The notes under the pieces were generated by a model that saw only the letters and a program-made list of their open reading frames with translations, was not told the origin of the DNA and made no database searches. This document shows positions 1 to 6,174 of a stretch of DNA of 18,551 bases, one piece after another. Positions within the stretch are counted from its first letter, which is position 1. Each line of letters begins with the position of its first letter. The position numbers and the translations under genes were made by a program. The stretch comes from an uncultured Eubacterium sp. (GTDB taxonomy: Bacteria > Bacillota > Clostridia > Lachnospirales > Lachnospiraceae), in assembly GCA_910578975.1 (NCBI GenBank), contig CAJTRZ010000021.1, positions 1-18,551 on the forward strand, written 5' to 3'.

Positions 1-16
1 CAGCGACAGCTTGTCT

Positions 17-45
17 AATATATCATAACTGTTACTGAGTGTCAA
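17..45 (-). promoter_or_regulatory. Proximal promoter (P2) of a probable stable-RNA operon
   Basis: On the minus strand the -35 is TTGACA (40-45), the spacer is 17 nt and the -10 is TATATT (17-22). Transcription would start near base 10 and leave the window leftward. The strong -35, the A/T-rich upstream tract and a second promoter about 100 bp upstream match rRNA operon promoters of Firmicutes. No rRNA sequence is visible inside the window, so the target is inferred. Confidence 0.7.
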
Positions 46-115
46 CAACTTTTTTAACTTTTTTCAAAAGTTTTTTGTTGTCTTTTGCTGCCTCTTTTTG
101 AGGTGTGCAAGAGAT

Positions 116-144
116 ATACTATCATTTTTGTTTTTTCTTGTCAA
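116..144 (-). promoter_or_regulatory. Distal promoter (P1) of the same stable-RNA operon
   Basis: The -35 is TTGACA (139-144), the spacer is 17 nt and the -10 is TAGTAT (116-121, 4 of 6 consensus). The -35 begins at the base directly after the stop codon of the sugar isomerase-like gene, so there is no room for a terminator between them. Downstream, on the P1 transcript, lies a small CCTC/GAGG hairpin (about 91-103), then the A-rich tract leading into P2. Confidence 0.6.
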
Positions 145-966
145 TTACTTTTTTATCTTATTTTTTATATATTTAAAACAATTATTTAACATGTCATAAT
201 CAATGTTTCCATTATCACTAAATGCTGTGGCTTCTACTGTATATTCCCCATGATATTGTATTTGATTTATAAATGCAAAGAATTTATCAAAATTAATATT
301 TCCTTTACTTATTGGCAATGTTCTTAAATTTCCCCAATCTTTATATCCACCTGCATAGTCATTTATATGTAAATGCCTGATGTGACTGTCCCACAAATGT
401 TTATTTTCTTTTTTATATATTTCTTCTAATTGAGAATGAAATGCTGCCATTTTTGTGTCAAATATGAATTTAATATCTGGATATTTCTCCAATAATGTTA
501 TCCAATGCTCTAGAGGACTATTATGATTGCACACTACATTTTCTATTAGCAATTCTATTCCATAGTCCTTTGCTATTTTATTTATCTGTTCATATCCTTT
601 TATATTGTTTTCAATTGTAGAATCTGAATACTGGCCATTCCATAGATGCATTACCATTTTTTTTGCACCTATCTCTTTTGCAATATCACAATTTATTTTA
701 AATTTTTCTTTTGCAATACTGTAATTACCATCCTCATTTCTTCCTAAATCTTCGCCTATTTGTTTCTCACAGTGCATAACCGGAAAATCCAGATTTGTGT
801 TTATTAATTCATTAATTAGTTTTTCTACCTGATTATACCAAGTGCTATACATCATGAATTCAAATCCATCACACTCTAATTTGGGCGCAAATTCTTTAAT
901 TAATCTATAATCCCTATTGTTTGGTCTTCCTATTAATGCTCCTGTAGAGCAAAGTACCCTGTTCAT
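145..966 (-). CDS. Sugar phosphate isomerase/epimerase-like TIM-barrel protein
   Basis: A 273-residue protein resembling the xylose-isomerase-like TIM barrel family (AP endonuclease 2 fold), which includes sugar isomerases, epimerases and endonuclease IV. The expected metal-binding positions are visible: H65 (MHCE), H107 (MHLW), E142 (IENV), D170 (FDTK), H200 (HLHIND) and E246 (VEAT). No signal peptide or membrane segment is seen, so it should be cytosolic. The ATG at 966 follows a modest AAAGGATAG ribosome site. The family is broad and the substrate cannot be read from sequence; nearby genes give no hint. It stands alone between a tRNA terminator and the stable-RNA promoters, and its stop codon touches the P1 -35 box. 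Endonuclease IV is less likely because the protein lacks the full set of metal ligands and DNA-contact loops of that enzyme. No convincing promoter was found upstream. Confidence 0.75.
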   Translation of the reverse strand: MNRVLCSTGALIGRPNNRDYRLIKEFAPKLECDGFEFMMYSTWYNQVEKLINELINTNLDFPVMHCEKQIGEDLGRNEDGNYSIAKEKFKINCDIAKEIGAKKMVMHLWNGQYSDSTIENNIKGYEQINKIAKDYGIELLIENVVCNHNSPLEHWITLLEKYPDIKFIFDTKMAAFHSQLEEIYKKENKHLWDSHIRHLHINDYAGGYKDWGNLRTLPISKGNINFDKFFAFINQIQYHGEYTVEATAFSDNGNIDYDMLNNCFKYIKNKIKK

Positions 967-1048
967 TTTTTATCTATCCTTTCCCATCCTATATCGTATT
1001 TCTTTTATCATTTTGCAAACCATGTATTCATAGAATCATATTTTGTTT

Positions 1049-1160
1049 TATAGAAAGTTTAGAGAACTTTCCTATATAATAGAACAAAAACTTTTTTGCG
1101 CCTCTTCAATCTTTGCAAAACTTTTTACATAATAGGATTTCCGAATGAATTTCCTATTAT
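1049..1160. repeat. Two inverted repeats between the isomerase gene and the tRNA terminator
   Basis: The first dyad is TATA-GAAAGTT (1049-1059), a 5-nt loop, then AACTTTC-(C)-TATA (1065-1076): 11 pairs with one bulge. The second is ATAATAGGA (1129-1137) with TCCTATTAT (1152-1160) around a 14-nt loop. Neither is followed by a T run on either strand, so they are not obvious terminators. They may be operator sites or RNA hairpins in the leader of the isomerase gene. Nothing else is visible in 967-1162. Confidence 0.45.
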
Positions 1161-1162
1161 AT

Positions 1163-1188
1163 AAAAAAACTCAGACTTTATGTCTGAG
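1163..1188 (-). terminator. Intrinsic terminator of tRNA-Ser
   Basis: On the minus strand, CTCAGAC - loop ATAAA - GTCTGAG is followed directly by seven T residues. It starts 8 nt beyond the tRNA discriminator base, so the tRNA is a single-gene transcription unit. Confidence 0.88.
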
Positions 1189-1195
1189 CTAATAA

Positions 1196-1283
1196 CGGAG
1201 AAGGAGGGATTTGAACCCTCGCGCCGCGCAAACGACCTACACCCTTAGCAGGGGCGCCTCTTCAGCCACTTGAGTACTTCTCC
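1196..1283 (-). tRNA. tRNA-Ser (anticodon GCU)
   Basis: An 88-nt class II tRNA. The acceptor stem GGAGAAG pairs with CTTCTCC and the discriminator is G. The anticodon stem CGCCC/GGGTG closes the loop CTGCTAA, giving anticodon GCU (serine codons AGC and AGU). The long variable arm expected of tRNA-Ser is present, and the T arm reads GAGGGTTCAAATCCCTC. The 3' CCA is not encoded (the next bases are TTA), so a CCA-adding enzyme must complete it. Confidence 0.96.
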
Positions 1284-1287
1284 ATGC

Positions 1288-1331
1288 CTGATAAATTATC
1301 AGTATTATATTGTTGCACTTCAGCAGTGCAA
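1288..1331 (-). promoter_or_regulatory. Two-hairpin 5' leader of tRNA-Ser
   Basis: Between the predicted start site (about 1330) and the tRNA 5' end lie two perfect dyads. TTGCACT/AGTGCAA (1313-1331, 5-nt centre) sits at the very 5' end of the transcript. CTGATAA/TTATCAG (1288-1302, 1-nt centre) ends 4 nt before the tRNA. They would fold as hairpins in the precursor removed by RNase P, or act as operator dyads next to the start site. Confidence 0.6.
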
Positions 1332-1336
1332 GGATA

Positions 1337-1365
1337 ATTATAATATAGGTACTTTTATTTGTCAA
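1337..1365 (-). promoter_or_regulatory. Consensus sigma-70/A promoter of tRNA-Ser
   Basis: The -35 is TTGACA (1360-1365), the spacer is 17 nt and the -10 is TATAAT (1337-1342), a perfect match in both hexamers. It is placed to start RNA about 47 nt upstream of the mature tRNA. The remainder of 1366-1472 is A/T-rich and shows nothing further. Confidence 0.92.
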
Positions 1366-1472
1366 ATATTAATTATAAATTTGCTTTAATTAATTTATTT
1401 TCATTTAAAAAAATTGTCGTATTATTATGATTTACTTACTTAAATTATTTTTTAAATAAAAGATTTATAACA

Positions 1473-1507
1473 CAAAGGCTGAATCTTAAATATAAATTCA
1501 GCCTTTG
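1473..1507 (-). terminator. Stem-loop terminator after the Ig-repeat secreted protein gene
   Basis: CAAAGGCTGAAT pairs with ATTCAGCCTTTG over 12 perfect base pairs around an 11-nt loop, 12 nt beyond the stop codon. The tail on the minus strand is T-rich (GTGTTATAAATCTTTTATTT) but not a clean U run, so termination efficiency is uncertain. The stem could equally act as a 3' stability hairpin. Confidence 0.65.
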
Positions 1508-1519
1508 ATTGCTTACTTA

Positions 1520-3820
1520 TTAGTAATTAAATCTTTGCATAGCAGTAATTTTTCCACCTTCTATATAAACATATAATATAGATTTTCCGGATTCAAATAC
1601 CCACTGGTCAAAGGAACCCCAGTCATTTTTTGAAGTTGGGCTTCCCCATGTAGTTAATAGGGCTTCCTTGGCTGACATACCTATATAAATAGAAGTACCG
1701 TTATAAACCATATCTGTTTCTGTAGACTTCTTCTTTCCAAATTTATCTGTCAACGTAATTTTTATCTTACTACCGGCTGCATGTTTCTTTATTTTTAATG
1801 AAGCTTTTTGATAATTCTTATTTGAAGTAACTTTTTTAGTATATGTTTTACTTCCAATCTTAAGCTTTATCTTATCTCCTTTTCTTCCTCCAACTATTTT
1901 TAACTTTGCTTTTGTGCTGCTCTTATAGATTTCAGAAGATAATTCAGCATAACCATAAACTTTGGATACTCTAATATTTTTTGATGTATAATATCCCTCC
2001 GGAGTTTCTATACTTATCTTACATTTTGTTCCTGCCCGGTAAGTTTTAATCTTAATAGAAAACTTACCATTACTTTTCGCTTTACCTTTATATTTCTTTT
2101 TACCAATTTTAACAGTAATACTTGATTTTGCCACTGTCTTTCCTGTCAATCGAGTATCGGATGAATAAACATTATTTATTTTTAATTTCGGCTTAATATT
2201 TTTCGTGGTAAACTGTTCAATATATTCATAACCGTCACTATCCCTGACAATAAGTTGCACTTTTGCACCAATTTTTTGCTTTGGATATTTGCATGAAAAT
2301 TTTGTTCTTCCTTTGTTCATAAATAAACAAGGATACTCTTTACCATTTACTTTTGCAAATATATTATAATTTTTATTTTCACCTTCTGTTTCTATTGCTC
2401 CTGTTAAGGAAGATGTTCTTACATTAGCTGAAAAATCATATTCTCTATTATATATGGTAGTATTAAATTCTACACTCTTAGAAGTATTTATATGCTCATA
2501 CCATACTTTTATATTTTGACCTGCTTTTTGTTTTGGATAACTTATACTGACAATTTCATCATCTGATTTTGCATAATTACTATAATAAATTTTATCTTTT
2601 ATTTGTATAGCAATTCTCACATTTTTATTCACATCATCATAGGCTCTATTACAAAGAGTAGCAATATTATTTTCACGACGGTCTTCAGAATTAAAAACTT
2701 TTCTTTTATTAGTAATTTGACATCCGTGTTGATCTTCAACAATAAATGTCATTTCACTATCATTCTTTTGCCGTGGATAATTTAAGATAAATTTTCCATC
2801 TGATGTAATATCTGTGGAATACTCTTGACTATTCACAATAGTTTTAATGGTTTTTGGAATACAATCAGAATACTCATCCTTCTGTATTATACCTTCTGCT
2901 TTACAAGGAAAAGCAAAAAACTTAAAATTATCTTGAGACAAAGAACACTGTTCTATTTTTATTTCCCGAACATCTGATTTAGAACCATTCTTGCTTTCTA
3001 CCCATACTAGTATCTTTTCAGTAGTATCAGACACTTTTGGATAACTAATTATTTCCGTCGGATAAGAATTATTATTTTTTATTCCATAATCACTATAATA
3101 GCGTATTCCTTCCACATCAGCTACAACACGTTCATTTTCTGAATGGCTTGGATTCCTTTCATACAATACATTTGCCCGGGCATTAAAAGAACAAGTGCCT
3201 AAGTATTGATTTTCTACCCTAGCAATCATATTTTCTTCACATCCATAATCATCATAACATTTTACAGAAATAACTGTTCCAATAGACTGTGTAGGATATT
3301 CCAAAAAAACAGGTTGATTATCTGCGATGTCTGCAGTATATTCCTTAAAATTAATACTTACGCTAACATGATAAGATTCGTCTTTTGATATATAACTATC
3401 TTGTAATTCAATACCATTTGGATACGCATTACAAGAAGTATAAAATGTATGTTTCCCCATCCATACAGAATATTTTGAAGATTCGTTATTATTCATATCC
3501 ATAACAGAAATATAGTAATTTCCTGATTCTAAATAGATATTATCGTCAAAATAAACTGTTATTTCTTCAATTGAATTATTGATAGAAAAATTTTTTTCTA
3601 TTAATAAATTGTCCGAGTTTTCGTCCCTTATTAATAATTTTGCTTTCTGAGCTTTTTCTACGTTTGAAATACGAAATCTTGCATATGTATGTTCTAAGGA
3701 AATATTTGAGATTTTCCAATTAGATACATTACTAATTTCAACTGCAGCAATATTTGTCGTTTGTAAATTAGTACATAACATACAAATACATAATAAAAAT
3801 ATATAAATCTTTCTTTTCAT
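1520..3820 (-). CDS. Secreted protein with about seven Ig-like repeats and a BamE/SmpA-like C-terminus
   Basis: The ATG at 3820 is preferred: AAAGGG lies 9 nt upstream and the protein then begins with a Sec signal peptide (MKRK, a hydrophobic stretch rich in L, I and C, probable cleavage near residue 26). An in-frame ATG at 3877 would add 19 residues and bury the signal. The product is 766 residues. A recurring motif, YPKQKxG or a variant, falls near residues 175, 260, 348, 428, 512, 594 and 679, giving a period of about 84 residues. The two last repeats are Lys-rich and resemble bacterial Ig domains of the Big_6 type. The final 58 residues (GMSAKEALLTTWGSP...QWVFESG...YVYIEGGKI) resemble a BamE/SmpA-like fold. 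No LPXTG motif, lipobox or SLH domain is seen, so it is probably released or loosely wall-bound. Function unknown. Confidence 0.8.
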   Translation of the reverse strand: MKRKIYIFLLCICMLCTNLQTTNIAAVEISNVSNWKISNISLEHTYARFRISNVEKAQKAKLLIRDENSDNLLIEKNFSINNSIEEITVYFDDNIYLESGNYYISVMDMNNNESSKYSVWMGKHTFYTSCNAYPNGIELQDSYISKDESYHVSVSINFKEYTADIADNQPVFLEYPTQSIGTVISVKCYDDYGCEENMIARVENQYLGTCSFNARANVLYERNPSHSENERVVADVEGIRYYSDYGIKNNNSYPTEIISYPKVSDTTEKILVWVESKNGSKSDVREIKIEQCSLSQDNFKFFAFPCKAEGIIQKDEYSDCIPKTIKTIVNSQEYSTDITSDGKFILNYPRQKNDSEMTFIVEDQHGCQITNKRKVFNSEDRRENNIATLCNRAYDDVNKNVRIAIQIKDKIYYSNYAKSDDEIVSISYPKQKAGQNIKVWYEHINTSKSVEFNTTIYNREYDFSANVRTSSLTGAIETEGENKNYNIFAKVNGKEYPCLFMNKGRTKFSCKYPKQKIGAKVQLIVRDSDGYEYIEQFTTKNIKPKLKINNVYSSDTRLTGKTVAKSSITVKIGKKKYKGKAKSNGKFSIKIKTYRAGTKCKISIETPEGYYTSKNIRVSKVYGYAELSSEIYKSSTKAKLKIVGGRKGDKIKLKIGSKTYTKKVTSNKNYQKASLKIKKHAAGSKIKITLTDKFGKKKSTETDMVYNGTSIYIGMSAKEALLTTWGSPTSKNDWGSFDQWVFESGKSILYVYIEGGKITAMQRFNY

Positions 3821-3888
3821 AGATATTTTCCCTTTCTTTTGAATATTAATCAACTTATAATTAGTATACAATATCAAAGTTAAACATA

Positions 3889-4611
3889 CTATCTTTTATT
3901 GATTTCTTTTTCTATTTTTTCTGTAATTTTGGATTTTACTAATTGAGCTACTTCCACAGTCCTCATATCTTTATAATCTTCATAGTATAAAGGTTCTAGA
4001 TAATGTATCTGTACATCAACAGGTTTTGTATCCTTAATATCAAATGGTTTAAAAGAATTTATTAAAGCTACTGGAACTATTGGAGCTTTTACTCTAAAAG
4101 CACTTTTAAATGATCCTCCTTTAAAATCTCCGGCAATATTCCCTTTTTTACTTCTCGTTCCTTCTGGAAAAATAACATAATTTCGTCCTTTTGATATCTC
4201 ATCAGACATTTCTTTAATAATCTTCATTCCCTGACGGGGATTATCTCTGTCTATTGTTTTTCCATCTAATGCTTTCATAACTTGTTTTAATAATGGAGTA
4301 TTTTCAAGATCTTTTCGCATAACTGTTGAAAAAGGTTTATCACAAGTATCAATGAGTAAAAGTACATCAAAAAGCCCCTGATGATTTGGGGTCAATATAT
4401 AACCGTTTTCTTTTGGCAGATTTTCTATGCCTGTTGCCTTTATATTTACATGGGCATATTGATTTACCTTATGACATACATTTTTCACCTTATCGTATCT
4501 TTCCTGTATTGTATATTTGTCTGAATTACCTGCCTTAATTATCTGATGAAACATCCATGGAACCATATAACATCTTCTTACAAAGAGATATACAATACGA
4601 TTAATTTTCAT
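3889..4611 (-). CDS. plsC: 1-acyl-sn-glycerol-3-phosphate acyltransferase
   Basis: This 240-residue enzyme would acylate lysophosphatidic acid to phosphatidic acid at the membrane, the second acylation in phospholipid synthesis. The family motifs are in order: NHQGLFD (76-82; catalytic H77 and D82), the DGKTIDR region near 116-122, FPEGTRS (148-154) and PIVPVAL (177-183). The length fits the PlsC family, and the hydrophobic N-terminus is short. ATG 4611 has AAAGGAG 7 nt upstream and lies inside the fumarase beta coding region (11-bp overlap), so the two are translated from one message. Substrate preference (acyl-ACP or acyl-CoA) cannot be told. Confidence 0.88.
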   Translation of the reverse strand: MKINRIVYLFVRRCYMVPWMFHQIIKAGNSDKYTIQERYDKVKNVCHKVNQYAHVNIKATGIENLPKENGYILTPNHQGLFDVLLLIDTCDKPFSTVMRKDLENTPLLKQVMKALDGKTIDRDNPRQGMKIIKEMSDEISKGRNYVIFPEGTRSKKGNIAGDFKGGSFKSAFRVKAPIVPVALINSFKPFDIKDTKPVDVQIHYLEPLYYEDYKDMRTVEVAQLVKSKITEKIEKEINKR

Positions 4612-5155
4612 TACAATACTCCTTTATTGCTGTTTCATATAAATTATTTCCTTCACTATCAATTACTACAATAGAAGGAAAATCTTCTACATATAATTTT
4701 CTGATGGCTTCTGTCCCTAAATCATCATATGCTACAACTTCGCTCTTTTTAATACATTTAGATAAAATTGCTCCAGCTCCTCCAACTGCTGCAAAATAAA
4801 CACATCCATTTCTAACGACTGCGTCTATTACTTCTTTAGAACGCTTTCCCTTTCCTATCATTCCTTTTAAACCTAAATCTAAGAGTTTTGGAGCATATTT
4901 ATCCATACGGCTTGCTGTAGTAGGTCCTGCCGAACCAATTTCTCTTCCCTCTCTTGCCGGAGATGGTCCCATGTAATAAATAATATTATTTTCCATATCT
5001 ATTGGAAGAGATTCTCCTTTTTCAAGTGATTCACTCATTCTTTTATGAGCAGCATCTCTTGCTGTATAAATCGTTCCTGTTATATATACATAATCTCCTG
5101 CTCTAAGAGACTTTGCTTCTTCCTTTGTTATTGGTGCTGATATCTTTTTATCCAT
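4601..5155 (-). CDS. fumB: Class I fumarate hydratase, beta subunit
   Basis: A 184-residue C-terminal domain subunit of the heteromeric, oxygen-sensitive Fe-S fumarase (fumarate + water to L-malate). Signature segments are TARDAAHKR (31-39), GPTTASRMD (77-85) and GKGKR (101-105), which in the family supply substrate-binding Arg, Thr and Lys residues. The related L(+)-tartrate dehydratase beta subunit has the same fold, so the exact substrate is not certain; adjacency to an alpha subunit with the same ambiguity does not resolve it. The ATG follows AAGGAGG at a short 4-nt spacing. The gene overlaps plsC by 11 bp and lies 116 bp after the alpha gene, an unusually wide gap for two subunits of one enzyme. 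(The symbol denotes the subunit, not the E. coli isozyme.). Confidence 0.87.
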   Translation of the reverse strand: MDKKISAPITKEEAKSLRAGDYVYITGTIYTARDAAHKRMSESLEKGESLPIDMENNIIYYMGPSPAREGREIGSAGPTTASRMDKYAPKLLDLGLKGMIGKGKRSKEVIDAVVRNGCVYFAAVGGAGAILSKCIKKSEVVAYDDLGTEAIRKLYVEDFPSIVVIDSEGNNLYETAIKEYCNEN

Positions 5156-5227
5156 AGTACCTCCTTAAACTGTTCTTTCCAGTTCAATATTTAGTGTTTC
5201 TTTTAATTTTGTTATGAGTTTCTTCCT

Positions 5228-5254
5228 ATTATAATGTATGTTTTTATAAATCAA
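5228..5254 (-). promoter_or_regulatory. Possible internal promoter before fumarase beta
   Basis: A perfect -10, TATAAT (5228-5233), lies 15 nt from TTGATT (5249-5254) in the alpha-beta gap. The short spacer weakens it. If active, it would give separate transcription of the beta subunit and plsC. Confidence 0.3.
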
Positions 5255-5271
5255 TATATTGTGGTTACTCT

Positions 5272-6114
5272 TTATAATGTCCGGGATACATGTCTGTTTA
5301 CATGACAACATATATTAATTGCTACAGGCAACCCTGCAATATGTGTCGGATATGTCTCAACATTGACTGCCAAGGCGGTCTGTGTTCCGCCAAGTCCACC
5401 AGGACCTATTCCTAATTTATTAATTTTTTCTAATAACTCTTCTTCCATCTCTTGTACATATGTTATATTTGAACTGCTATCTACAGGTCTGGCAAGAGCT
5501 TTTTTTGCAAGTATTGCACATTTTTCAAAAGTTCCTCCTACACCTACTCCGACTACCATTGGCGGACATGCATTAGGTCCGGCATCTTTTACAGCTGTAA
5601 GAACTGCATCTTTTACTCCCTCTATTCCATCTGCCGGTTTTAACATAAATACTCTGCTCATATTTTCACTGCCAAAGCCCTTTGGTGCTAAAGTTATTTT
5701 TATTTTATCTCCTGGTACAATACTATAATGAATTACTGCCGGAGTGTTGTCTTTTGTATTTTCTCTGATAATTGGATCACTTACAACTGATTTTCTAAGG
5801 AATCCTTCTACATATCCCCTTCTGACTCCTTCATTAATAGAATCTTCTAAATTATCACCTATAATGTGTACATCCTGACCGATTTCTATAAAAATGACTG
5901 CCATACCAGTATCTTGGCAAATAGGTATCATATCATTTGCTGCGATTTTTAAATTTTCATCTAACTGATCTAATATCTGACAACCTAAAGGAGATTTTTC
6001 ATTCATTCTGGCATCTTTAAATACTTTTAACATATCTGGCGAAAGATAATGATTTGCTTCAATACACATCTCCTTTACATTTTCGATAATCTCTTCTGTA
6101 TTTATTTCTCTCAT
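5272..6114 (-). CDS. fumA: Class I fumarate hydratase, alpha (Fe-S) subunit
   Basis: A 280-residue N-terminal domain subunit. It binds the [4Fe-4S] cluster that activates fumarate. The three Cys ligands expected from E. coli FumA and Leishmania FH are visible with matching spacing: C66 (ICQDTG), C183 (NACPP) and C270 of the CCHVNRH segment (C269 adjacent). The GGLGGTQTALAV segment (239-250) is also family-typical. Length is normal and the C-terminus appears complete. The ATG follows TTAGGAG at 7 nt. It probably serves the reductive or oxidative C4 pathway of an anaerobe. Tartrate dehydratase alpha is the main alternative. Only 26 bp separate its start from the gyrA terminator, so no complete promoter fits there. 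Confidence 0.9.
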   Translation of the reverse strand: MREINTEEIIENVKEMCIEANHYLSPDMLKVFKDARMNEKSPLGCQILDQLDENLKIAANDMIPICQDTGMAVIFIEIGQDVHIIGDNLEDSINEGVRRGYVEGFLRKSVVSDPIIRENTKDNTPAVIHYSIVPGDKIKITLAPKGFGSENMSRVFMLKPADGIEGVKDAVLTAVKDAGPNACPPMVVGVGVGGTFEKCAILAKKALARPVDSSSNITYVQEMEEELLEKINKLGIGPGGLGGTQTALAVNVETYPTHIAGLPVAINICCHVNRHVSRTL

Positions 6115-6140
6115 TTTAATTCTCCTAATATTGTTACCAT

Positions 6141-6165
6141 AAAAAAAGCGACGATTGCCGCTTTT
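6141..6165 (-). terminator. Intrinsic terminator of gyrA
   Basis: On the minus strand AAAAGCGGC - AATC - GTCGCTTTT forms nine pairs (one G-U) and runs into seven T residues. It begins 9 nt after the gyrA stop codon. It also separates gyrA from the fumarase genes. Confidence 0.88.
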
Positions 6166-6174
6166 CTTATATAT

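Noticed and set aside
1520..3877. Longer start (3877) for the Ig-repeat protein
   Set aside because: It would place 19 polar residues before the signal peptide and has no ribosome site; ATG 3820 has both features.
5363..5728. 121-codon plus-strand open frame over fumarase alpha
   Set aside because: It is a complement of conserved coding sequence with low-complexity Pro/Ser content and no upstream signals.
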